This document shows positions 1 to 6,465 of a DNA stretch of 12,072 nt, one piece after another (the first letter of the stretch is position 1; every line of letters starts with the position of its first letter). The position numbers and the translations under genes were made by a program. The stretch is from Planctomycetaceae bacterium. Its GTDB lineage: Bacteria > Planctomycetota > Planctomycetia > Pirellulales > Pirellulaceae. The notes under the pieces are model-generated. The model saw only the letters and a list, made by a program, of their open reading frames with translations. It was not told the origin of the DNA and made no database searches. The stretch covers positions 1 to 12,072 of the forward strand of contig PADE01000087.1 of assembly GCA_002702965.1 (NCBI GenBank), given 5' to 3'.

Positions 1-32
1 CGCTGGTCTCACAGGGCGCTGGTCTCACAGGG
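1..32. repeat. Two direct copies of a 16-bp tandem repeat at the window edge
   Basis: Two identical 16-bp units, CGCTGGTCTCACAGGG, lie head to tail at 1-16 and 17-32. The array touches the window edge, so more copies may exist to the left. The length is not a multiple of three, so this is not an in-frame protein repeat. The unit resembles the 18-bp repeat beside it: CGCTGGTCTCACAG and CGCTGTAAACACGG agree at 10 of 14 positions. The two arrays may therefore be diverged forms of one element. Function is unknown. It lies about 120 bp past the gmd stop codon. Confidence 0.85.
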
Positions 33-34
33 CG

Positions 35-88
35 CTGTAAACACGGTAAGCCCTGTAAACACGGTGCGCCCTGTAAACACGGTGCGCG
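35..88. repeat. Three direct copies of an 18-bp tandem repeat
   Basis: Three units of CTGTAAACACGGTGCGCC lie at 35-52, 53-70 and 71-88. The first copy has AA for GC at two positions and the last ends in G instead of C; the rest is identical. There are no spacers, so it is not a CRISPR array. The array sits downstream of gmd, directly beside the 16-bp repeat. It could be a noncoding minisatellite or part of a larger intergenic repeat family. No function can be assigned from the sequence. Confidence 0.88.
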
Positions 89-149
89 AGTCGCTGCATG
101 AATGGCCGTGTCGCATTGGCGCGGTGCTGCACCGACCAACCGTAGGCCG

Positions 150-1142
150 TTATAAGATGCTGCTAGGTGCAGGAACCTCGGAAGAGGCCAGACGTTCGAG
201 GTCGGCGTCGACCATAAGATGGACCAGGTCCTCGAACGCGGTGGTGGGTTGCCACCCCAACTCGTCGCGCGCTTTTTGCGGATTTGAAAGCAACAGATTA
301 ACTTCCGCGGGGCGGTAGAAACGGGGGTCCACCACGACGTAGTCCTGCCAGTCGAGATCGACGCGGGCAAAGGCCGCCTCGGCGAATGCGGCCACACTGT
401 GTGTGCGGCCCGTCCCGATCACATAATCGCAAGGGGTTTCTTGCTGGAGCATCATCCACATCGCATGAACATAGTCACCCGCAAATCCCCAATCGCGTTG
501 TGCCTCCAGATTCCCTAAACGGAGTTCATTTTCCATCCCCAGCTTGATCCGCGCCACCGCGTGGGAGATTTTTCGAGTCACAAACTCTACGCCGCGCCGC
601 GGCGACTCGTGATTGAACATGATTCCGGAACACGCGAATATTTGATGGCTTTCACGGTAGTTGACTGTGATCCAATGGCCATAGGCCTTAGCCACCGCAT
701 ACGGGCTGCGTGGGTAAAAAGGCGTGGTTTCGGATTGTGGTGTTTCGACCACCTTGCCGAACATCTCGCTGGACGACGCCTGGTAGAAACGGATCTGGGG
801 ATTGACCTGACGAATTGCCTCCAGGGAGCGTAGCACACCCAATCCGGTAATCTCTGCAGTCAGAATCGGTTGTTCCCAGCTGGCGGGAACAAAACTCATC
901 GCTGCCAGATTGTAGTACTCGTCAGGAGCAGCCGTTTCCAGTACCCGCCTCACGGAGCTTTCATCCAACAAATCCGCACCGTGCAATGTGACACGATCCC
1001 GTAGATGCTCCAACCGCTCTCGCGGATCGGTGCTCGCGTGACGCACGACACCATGCACCTCGTAGCCTTTTTGCAAAAGCAACTCGGCCAGATACGATCC
1101 ATCCTGCCCCGTAATGCCGGCAATCAGTGCGCGTCTTGCCAT
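150..1142 (-). CDS. gmd: GDP-mannose 4,6-dehydratase
   Basis: This cytoplasmic NADP-dependent short-chain dehydrogenase/reductase converts GDP-D-mannose to GDP-4-dehydro-6-deoxy-D-mannose, the branch point to GDP-fucose, GDP-rhamnose and related sugars for surface polysaccharides. The 330-aa product has the N-terminal Rossmann glycine motif GITGQDG (residues 9-15), followed by SYLAELLL as in known GMDs. The SSSEMFG segment (123-129) and the catalytic Tyr-x-x-x-Lys pair Y148/K152 in SPYAVAK are present. The diagnostic stretch FNHESPRRG (about 176-184) and RDWGFAGDY (216-224) are also there. The length fits bacterial GMDs of about 320-345 aa. I chose the start at 1142 because MARRALIAGITGQDG matches the usual N-terminus; an in-frame ATG at 1154 adds four residues. 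A longer reading to 1307 adds unlike sequence and is unlikely. No strong Shine-Dalgarno is visible. The usual partner, GDP-fucose synthase, is not in this window and may lie to the left. Confidence 0.95.
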   Translation of the reverse strand: MARRALIAGITGQDGSYLAELLLQKGYEVHGVVRHASTDPRERLEHLRDRVTLHGADLLDESSVRRVLETAAPDEYYNLAAMSFVPASWEQPILTAEITGLGVLRSLEAIRQVNPQIRFYQASSSEMFGKVVETPQSETTPFYPRSPYAVAKAYGHWITVNYRESHQIFACSGIMFNHESPRRGVEFVTRKISHAVARIKLGMENELRLGNLEAQRDWGFAGDYVHAMWMMLQQETPCDYVIGTGRTHSVAAFAEAAFARVDLDWQDYVVVDPRFYRPAEVNLLLSNPQKARDELGWQPTTAFEDLVHLMVDADLERLASSEVPAPSSIL

Positions 1143-1154
1143 ACTCTGATCCAT

Positions 1155-1677
1155 GGTTGTCAGTAATCGCAGACCGTGGGCATGAACCAACCACTCACGT
1201 GGGTCGAATCGCGGCCCCCTCGCCTGGTTTTGCACCCCCACCTTCGGGCGGGTGTCCCAATCGCACGGCTGCTGCCAAAACCGGGTGGGCGGTGCCGCAC
1301 CCCGCACAAGCCGACGGTAGAACGGGTAACCGCGTGATCAACGATCCAAGTGTGCCAAATTGCGCGGCGGAGTCTATCAAAAAACAACCTCCGAGATAAC
1401 ACAACTCCTGTGAGATTACCCGTGTGAGACCGCCGCAAATTCCGGTGCAAGAGAGCCTCAATCGGTGAATATCGATCGATCCCAGATGGAGTTCTCCAAA
1501 GAGCGCTGGGGTTCACTCCAAAACCAGTTGGCTACCTTGTTCGATCGACTTCGATGCTCCACACTGGGGCATCCGTTCCCAACCTGCAACCTCTCTCGGC
1601 GTTCGCTCTGGGTTTACCTGTGCCCGGGTTTTCCTCTCTCGTTGTTCCGCTCACGACCTTGAATCTCGAGAACCAAC
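1155..1677. other. Divergent intergenic region between gmd and the M19 gene, no gene seen
   Basis: This stretch of about 520 bp separates two divergent genes and should carry both promoters, but I find no convincing sigma-70 pair on either strand. Open frames here are short and have no recognisable protein. One fair hairpin is at 1283-1302: GGGTG and GGC pair with GCC and CACCC around a 3-nt loop, with one bulged G. Read on the gmd strand it is followed by GGTTTTGG, a weak T-run that could slow transcription in the gmd leader. Two imperfect 14-bp direct units lie at 1407-1420 and 1421-1434 and contain TGTGAGA. I checked for tRNA T-arm signatures and saw none that folds. Confidence 0.6.
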
Positions 1678-2751
1678 ATGTTGATTTTCGATGCTCACCT
1701 AGACCTTTCCATGAACGCGGTCGAATGGAATCGTGATCTTACACAATCACTGGAAGATGTACGGCGCCGTGAGCAGGGCTTAAACGACAAACTGGACCGC
1801 GGTCTCGGCGTCCTTACTTTTGAAGAAATGCGGAAGGCCGAAGTTGGAATATGTATCGCCACCCAGATTGGCCGGTACGTTGGCCAGGAAAACCCACTTC
1901 CCGGCTGGAACAGTCCGGAAATCGCCTGGGCTGTCACCCAATCCCAATTGGCTTGGTACCGCGAGATGGAACGCCTCGGACAACTCGTTCAAATTGTCAA
2001 CCGCAACTCGCTTAACCGACATGTTGAACTTTGGAACACGTCGCCGGCGGCAGATGCTCCGATTGGGTACATCCTCAGCCTGGAAGGCGCCGACTCAATC
2101 CTGACTCCCAGCCACCTGGAAACGGCGTACGAATATGGTCTTCGGGCGCTAGGGCCGGCGCACTACGGCGCCGGACGATACTCCCCTGGAACCGGCGCAG
2201 AAGGGGGCCTCAGTGCATTAGGTCGCGATCTGCTCAAGCAGATGCTACAGCTCGGAATCGTGCTCGACGTAACGCACTTGACCGATGAGGCTTTTTGGGA
2301 AGCGTTAGAGCTTTTCGACGGACCCGTTTGGGCCAGCCACAATAACTGCCGTTCACTCGTACCCCATCAGCGGCAGTTCAGCGATGAACAAATCAAGGCC
2401 TTACTCGAGAGAGATGCCGTGATCGGCATGGCATTCGATGCCTGGATGATGCACGAGGGTTGGGAACGTGGCGTGACGACACCACGGTCCGCCGGGGTCG
2501 ATCTTGAGCGCATCGTACCGCATATCGATCACATCTGTCAGTTGGCAGGTAACGCACATCATGTCGGCATCGGCACCGATCTGGACGGCGGATATGGCAC
2601 CGAGCAAACTCCCTATGATCTGGACCGGTATTCAAAGCTGCAATCGCTTGTCGGCATCCTCGCGAAACGTGGGTACGGTGACGACGACACTCACAGTATC
2701 ATGCACGGAAACTGGATCCGTCGCCTCAACCAGATCTGGAGTGATACTTAG
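1678..2751 (+). CDS. Peptidase family M19 (renal/membrane dipeptidase-like) protein
   Basis: A metallopeptidase of the M19 family, members of which hydrolyse dipeptides, often with a D-residue or dehydro-residue, using two zinc ions on an amidohydrolase TIM barrel. The expected metal ligands are visible in order: H7 and D9 in FDAHLDL, the bridging glutamate E136 in SLEGAD, H200 in DVTHLTD, H221 in ASHNNCR, and the Asp of GIGTDLDGG (D301). R225 after the SHNN motif fits the conserved arginine. The length of 357 aa is normal. There is no signal peptide or lipobox, so the protein is probably cytoplasmic, unlike the mammalian membrane enzyme. The start is the ATG immediately before the catalytic HxD motif; no Shine-Dalgarno is clear. 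A FAH-family gene follows after 120 bp in the same direction and may be co-transcribed. The substrate cannot be read from sequence: peptidoglycan-derived dipeptides or another amide are possible. Confidence 0.92.
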   Translation: MLIFDAHLDLSMNAVEWNRDLTQSLEDVRRREQGLNDKLDRGLGVLTFEEMRKAEVGICIATQIGRYVGQENPLPGWNSPEIAWAVTQSQLAWYREMERLGQLVQIVNRNSLNRHVELWNTSPAADAPIGYILSLEGADSILTPSHLETAYEYGLRALGPAHYGAGRYSPGTGAEGGLSALGRDLLKQMLQLGIVLDVTHLTDEAFWEALELFDGPVWASHNNCRSLVPHQRQFSDEQIKALLERDAVIGMAFDAWMMHEGWERGVTTPRSAGVDLERIVPHIDHICQLAGNAHHVGIGTDLDGGYGTEQTPYDLDRYSKLQSLVGILAKRGYGDDDTHSIMHGNWIRRLNQIWSDT

Positions 2752-2871
2752 CGACGTAGCGTGTACGAGGTCGCCTCGGATACAAACTGACCGAGACCAT
2801 TGGACCAAGACAACGGAACTCGAGCGCGTCAAACCTGCCTCGTGTTTCACAGACAGCACGGGACGATACCC

Positions 2872-3729
2872 ATGAAACTCGCTAGATTTCTCGACCGGCA
2901 AGGAAACGAGGCGGTCGGCCATGTTGTGGACGACCAACTCTATCCACTCGACACTTCGGATCCCCAATTCCGTCGTTTGTGGGACATTCTGGATGCTGCC
3001 GATCCGGTTGCAGTCGCACAACAATTAGCGGGCAACCAAGACGGGATTCCGATTGGGCAAACGTCGCTGTTGGCTCCGATCGATGACCAAGAAGTCTGGG
3101 CCGCCGGAGTCACCTACAAACGCAGCCAAACCGCCCGTATGGAAGAATCGGAAACCTCTGCCGACTGTTACGACCGTGTCTATCAGTCGGCGAGACCTGA
3201 GCTTTTTTTCAAGGCGACCAATAACCGCGTGTCGGGACCCGGTCAGCCGGTTCGCATTCGCGCTGATTCCAAGTGGGATGTTCCCGAACCGGAACTCGCG
3301 CTGGTCTTGAATTCACGTCTCGATCTAGTTGGATTCACGATCGGCAACGATGTGAGCAGTCGGGACATCGAAGGGGAAAATCCTCTCTATCTTCCACAGG
3401 CCAAACTCTACAACCAATGCTGCGGGCTCGGTCCATACGTTGTACTCGCCGCATTCATGCCCGCACCCGAAACGATCGACATTTCGCTCACCATCGAGCG
3501 CAATGGATCCGTTGCTTTTGAAGGCACAACGAGCATTTCTCAAATGGCCCGTTCGTTCGATGACCTGCTCGGCTGGCTGGGGAGGGAGAACTCTTTCCCG
3601 CAGGGCGCCTTTCTGCTGACCGGGACTGGCATCGTTCCGGACAGCGATTTTACGCTTCAAGATGGAGACCTGGTGCAAATTTCGATTGCTGGCATCGGAA
3701 CGCTCAGTAACCCTGTCGTGAGGGGTTGA
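2872..3729 (+). CDS. Fumarylacetoacetate hydrolase (FAH) family protein
   Basis: FAH-family enzymes use a divalent metal to cleave, decarboxylate, hydrate or isomerise 2-oxo acids and related beta-diketo compounds. The C-terminal two thirds of this 285-aa protein is the FAH catalytic fold. The acidic metal ligands are recognisable as the ExE pair in PEPELALVLN (E139, E141) and the Asp of GNDVSSRDIEGEN (D160). The segment AAGVTYKRSQTARMEES (77-93) and ELFFKAT (110-116) resemble members annotated as 2-keto-3-deoxy sugar-acid dehydratases (D-arabinonate type) more than true fumarylacetoacetases, but this is recall of motif style, not an alignment. The N-terminal 70 residues form the smaller domain typical of these proteins. 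I chose ATG 2872 (MKLARFLDRQ); a TTG at 2800 would add 24 residues of unlike sequence. A weak GGGA lies about 10 nt upstream. It probably works in sugar-acid or aromatic catabolism. Confidence 0.9.
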   Translation: MKLARFLDRQGNEAVGHVVDDQLYPLDTSDPQFRRLWDILDAADPVAVAQQLAGNQDGIPIGQTSLLAPIDDQEVWAAGVTYKRSQTARMEESETSADCYDRVYQSARPELFFKATNNRVSGPGQPVRIRADSKWDVPEPELALVLNSRLDLVGFTIGNDVSSRDIEGENPLYLPQAKLYNQCCGLGPYVVLAAFMPAPETIDISLTIERNGSVAFEGTTSISQMARSFDDLLGWLGRENSFPQGAFLLTGTGIVPDSDFTLQDGDLVQISIAGIGTLSNPVVRG

Positions 3730-3850
3730 CCGGCAGCGGTGCGCGATCGCCAAGCGGGATTGGCCATCGGCACGTCGGTTCCAGGCGCCAAACTGAAACA
3801 CCACGCGACCGCACGCAGCGACTGATGAAATCCCAAAATTCGAGACGGAC

Positions 3851-3878
3851 TGGACTGGATTTCCGCCGCTGATATACT
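3851..3878 (+). promoter_or_regulatory. Extended -10 sigma-70 promoter for infA
   Basis: A TATACT hexamer at 3873-3878 is preceded directly by TGA, giving the extended -10 pattern TGnTATACT. Sixteen bases upstream is TGGACT (3851-3856), a four-of-six match to the -35 consensus. Transcription would begin near 3885, leaving a leader of about 55 nt before the infA ATG at 3940. It fits independent expression of infA, which lies 210 bp after the preceding gene. Confidence 0.55.
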
Positions 3879-3939
3879 GTCACCGAAATTGTTACCCTGA
3901 ATCTCAGTAGACTTTTCGTTGTGTGCGGCGGAGTACTTT

Positions 3940-4161
3940 ATGGCCAACAAAGAAGAGGCGCTCGAAGTCGAAGGGGTTGTTACCCAAGCGCTTGCGAATA
4001 CGCGATTTCGGGTGCGGCTGGATTCGGGACCGGAGGTCATGGCCCACGTCGCCGGGCGCATGCGGAAACACTTCATCCGTATCGTGCCAGGAGATCGAGT
4101 CAAAGTGGAACTCTCCCCTTACGACCTCACCAAAGGGCGTATTACCTATCGCGAGCGCTAG
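3940..4161 (+). CDS. infA: Translation initiation factor IF-1
   Basis: IF-1 is a single-domain OB-fold protein that binds the 30S A site during translation initiation and works with IF-2 and IF-3. The 73-aa product matches the family along its whole length: EEALEVEGVVTQALANTRFRVRL near the start, then AHVAGRMRKHFIRIVPGDRVKVELSPYDLTKGRITYR. The family's usual length is 71-73 aa. The start is ATG 3940 with GGAG at 3930-3933, six bases upstream, one of the few good Shine-Dalgarno sites in this window. A longer reading from a GTG at 3919 adds seven residues not seen in IF-1. In many bacteria infA sits in a ribosomal-protein cluster by secY and rpmJ; here it stands alone with its own promoter. A 5-bp UUCG-loop hairpin lies at 4179-4192 but lacks a T-tract. 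Confidence 0.97.
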   Translation: MANKEEALEVEGVVTQALANTRFRVRLDSGPEVMAHVAGRMRKHFIRIVPGDRVKVELSPYDLTKGRITYRER

Positions 4162-4591
4162 ATTGCATCTATCAGCAAACCAGTTCGCTGGTCGTGGGCC
4201 GCACCTGGTCCTTCACGCTCCAGCAACGGTGTGATCGGTCCACGCCTGGTAGCGATGATTCGAAAGCAGTCTCGACCAACTCCGAGAGAGTTTCCCCCTC
4301 GACGGGCCAAGCATTGCCTGAACCCATCGCAGCCGCCTTCTAAGCAACGCGAATCATCAGATTCGGCGAACGGTACTCAAACTTGTCTACCGTGTACTTT
4401 CCGCCCCTGGGAAAAGCGCTTTCAACCGGTGATGTTCGTTGGCACGGCGATCGCATAAACTTTGTTTTACAGGTTTTGTTGAAACAAACCGCCCGCGCTG
4501 TGGGTATTAGACAATAGAAGTGGGAAGTCCTGCGGGTTCGCGGCAGCACCCGTTGTAGTGTCAATCTGTTTTTCTCAAGGAGAACACCGTC
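4162..4591 (+). other. Intergenic region after infA, no gene seen
   Basis: About 430 bp with no convincing coding frame; the short open frames have no recognisable protein or start signal. It must contain the infA transcript end and the promoter of the next gene. A small UUCG-capped hairpin (ACCAG/CTGGT, 4179-4192) follows infA, without a T-run. Upstream of the next gene, TTGAAA at 4479-4484 and TATTAG at 4505-4510 resemble -35 and -10 boxes, but the 20-bp spacing is too long for confidence. I looked for a tRNA around GATTCGAA near 4256 on the minus strand; the flanking bases do not pair. Confidence 0.5.
4577..4582 (+). promoter_or_regulatory. Shine-Dalgarno AAGGAG deciding a GTG start
   Basis: AAGGAG lies nine bases before the GTG at 4592. 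It supports this rare start codon, which also places a normal signal peptide at the N-terminus. Most genes in the window lack such a site, so this gene may be well translated. Confidence 0.8.
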
Positions 4592-6235
4592 GTGAAACTG
4601 AACTCCAGGTCGATTGCGGCACTGGCCCTGGTTCTGATTCTGGCCGCCCGTGCCCAGTCCCAGGACGCAAAACCGATCGCCGTGGTATCGATCGCCAGTG
4701 TTAATGAACTGATGGACGATGCGAATTATCTTATCGGCGCCGCCGGCCAGCAGGGGTTCGCGGGTCTGATCCCGCTGATCGTCGATCCCCAACTGAACGG
4801 TATCGACCGCACCAAACCGATCGGTGCCTATGTGACCATGGAGGGCATTCAAAACCCCTTGGAAGATCTTCCGGGGATCGTTCTTTTTGTGCCCGTCACA
4901 GACGCCAACGCGGTCATCCAAACTCTTCAACTGCTTTTCAGCGCCCAGATAGAAGACACCAACAACGGCCTCAAGAAAGTCGATCTCGGAGATGCCGAAC
5001 CGAACTACTTGAAAATCCAGGATGGGTGGTTGTTCGGTTCCAATAAAGCCGAGCAGCTGGCTGATCTTCCCCAGGATCCCGGCAAGCTTCTAGATGGCCT
5101 CGACGAATCGCACGATCTGGGTATCCGTATCAACGTCCAAAATATCCCAAAGGCATTTCGGGATCTGGCCGTGATGCAGATTAAAGAGGGCTACCAAGGC
5201 GCCCTGGGTGCGCTCCAAGATGGCAACGATGCCACTACGGAAATTGGGAATCTCGGTCTTGAAAACCTGGAGACACTGATCCAGGATTCCAACCAGATGA
5301 CCTTCGGGATGTCGATCGACAAGGAAAAGAAAAATCTCTCCCTGGATTTCAGTTACACTGCGGTGCCAGGATCGGCTCTCGCAAAGCAAATGGCCACCGC
5401 GTCCGCCGCAAAGACTGCCTTCGGCGGCTTTCGGTTGCCCGGAGCGGCGCTCACCGCGAGCACAACGCAAAAGGTCAGTCCGGAAGATCTTGACCAGTCA
5501 CTAGCGCTCGCAGACGAATTCCGTAATCAAGTGCTACAAGAGCTGGAAAATGACCCCAGCCTCGACGATCCGCAACTTCGCGCGGGTGTCAAGGAGATCG
5601 TGGGGATTTTCTTTGACGTCGCCAAGGACACGGCGAAAACAGGAACGGTCGACGCCGCCGCCGCGCTGCTGCTACAACCGGAGTCGATGACGTTCATTTC
5701 TGGAGTCAAGTTGGCGTCTGGCGACAAACTCGATGCCGCGGTTCGCAAACTCGTCGAACTCGCCAAGAGTGAACCCGATTTTCCCGACGTTCAAGTGGAT
5801 GCAGACCAGCACAAGGACGTCCACTTCCATACTTTGAATGTGCCCATCCCGGACCCCCAAGCGCGACTCATCTTGGGAGACACTCTGGACGGCGTCTTGG
5901 GTGTCGGGAAAGAGGCCGTTTATATGGCTTTTGGTAAAGATGCACTGAGCACCTTGAAGCAAGCAATCGACAGATCTAGCGAGAATAACGCGGACGCCGG
6001 AGTCCCGATGGAGATTGTTGTCTCGGTCGGTGCGATCGTCAAGTTCATGGCATCGGTGCAACCCGACGAGACGCTCCAGGGACTCGCCGCCGGCGTAGAC
6101 GGAGTCATGGGGAGCGACCAGATTAACATCAAATATGAAACCATCAAGGATGGAATCCGTGGCAGCCTGACGATCGACGAAGGGGTAATCGAGCTATTGG
6201 GCAAGGCGGTACCCGATCCGACAGCCGGTCTCTAG
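4592..6235 (+). CDS. Secreted protein of unknown function, planctomycete type
   Basis: I recognise no named domain. The 547-aa product starts with a clear signal peptide: basic MKLNSRS, a hydrophobic core AALALVLILAA, and a likely signal peptidase I site after A21 (A-R-A). The mature part is rich in Asp, Ala, Leu and Gln, with no further membrane segment and only soluble alpha/beta-like sequence. It is probably periplasmic or exported. The opening PIAVVSIASVNELMDDANYL, followed by GIDRTKPIGAYVTMEG, recalls a group of hypothetical proteins I associate with planctomycete genomes; this is memory, not a search. Two roughly equal halves are possible, with a break near residue 270, but I could not show internal repetition. 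The GTG start is backed by AAGGAG nine bases upstream. A strong intrinsic terminator lies 50 bp past the stop, so the gene is probably a single transcription unit. Confidence 0.85.
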   Translation: MKLNSRSIAALALVLILAARAQSQDAKPIAVVSIASVNELMDDANYLIGAAGQQGFAGLIPLIVDPQLNGIDRTKPIGAYVTMEGIQNPLEDLPGIVLFVPVTDANAVIQTLQLLFSAQIEDTNNGLKKVDLGDAEPNYLKIQDGWLFGSNKAEQLADLPQDPGKLLDGLDESHDLGIRINVQNIPKAFRDLAVMQIKEGYQGALGALQDGNDATTEIGNLGLENLETLIQDSNQMTFGMSIDKEKKNLSLDFSYTAVPGSALAKQMATASAAKTAFGGFRLPGAALTASTTQKVSPEDLDQSLALADEFRNQVLQELENDPSLDDPQLRAGVKEIVGIFFDVAKDTAKTGTVDAAAALLLQPESMTFISGVKLASGDKLDAAVRKLVELAKSEPDFPDVQVDADQHKDVHFHTLNVPIPDPQARLILGDTLDGVLGVGKEAVYMAFGKDALSTLKQAIDRSSENNADAGVPMEIVVSVGAIVKFMASVQPDETLQGLAAGVDGVMGSDQINIKYETIKDGIRGSLTIDEGVIELLGKAVPDPTAGL

Positions 6236-6285
6236 GACTGCTTCACGACCGGTTGAAGTGCAGTGCTTCGGATGAACCAAGAACT

Positions 6286-6322
6286 ACGGCGCCGACTTGT
6301 GAAAGTCGGCGCCGTTTCTTTT
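6286..6322 (+). terminator. Intrinsic terminator after the 547-aa secreted protein gene
   Basis: A perfect 13-bp stem pairs ACGGCGCCGACTT (6286-6298) with AAGTCGGCGCCGT (6303-6315). The loop is GTGA, a GNRA tetraloop, and the stem runs straight into TTTCTTTT. It lies 50 bp after the TAG of the secreted-protein gene and separates it from lysA, which must have its own promoter downstream. Confidence 0.93.
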
Positions 6323-6338
6323 GAACTCTCGCAAGATC

Positions 6339-6384
6339 GGTCGGTCGCAGGAGGTAGGATTATCTCGACTCGGTATGACCGACC
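6339..6384 (+). promoter_or_regulatory. Inverted repeat with an orphan Shine-Dalgarno in the lysA leader
   Basis: GGTCGGTC (6339-6346) and GACCGACC (6377-6384) are perfect 8-bp inverted arms around a 30-nt spacer. The spacer contains AGGAGGT (6349-6355), a full match to the anti-Shine-Dalgarno sequence, but no standard start codon lies at the right distance. The nearest ATG, at 6375, is 19 nt on and opens a 56-codon frame overlapping the lysA start out of frame. This could be a leader control element or chance. No lysine-riboswitch pattern is recognisable. Confidence 0.3.
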
Positions 6385-6465
6385 CGTTGCGTCAACCGCA
6401 TCCCAGTCACCCTCTACTATGTTCCTGTTCCACGATTCACCACTTTTCACGATTCGAGACCGGCT

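Noticed and set aside
1..88. CRISPR array at the left edge
   Set aside because: Units are only 16 and 18 bp, run directly head to tail with no spacers, and no cas gene is present.
1233..1254. UUCG-capped hairpin CACCC/GGGTG
   Set aside because: The stem has a 3-against-1 internal mismatch, no T-run follows on either strand, and it lies in GC-rich sequence where such pairing is common.
1143..1307. Longer gmd start at 1307
   Set aside because: The extra 51-55 residues do not resemble any GMD N-terminus, and the Rossmann motif sits at the normal distance from ATG 1142.
4179..4192. Terminator of infA (ACCAG-TTCG-CTGGT)
   Set aside because: Only five base pairs and no T-tract; too weak to list as a terminator.
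4230..4300. tRNA gene on the minus strand suggested by GATTCGAA
   Set aside because: The bases flanking the would-be T-loop do not pair, and no acceptor or anticodon stem can be drawn.
4479..4510. Sigma-70 promoter TTGAAA / TATTAG before the secreted-protein gene
   Set aside because: Spacing is 20 bp and the -10 match is poor; kept only as a remark in the intergenic entry.
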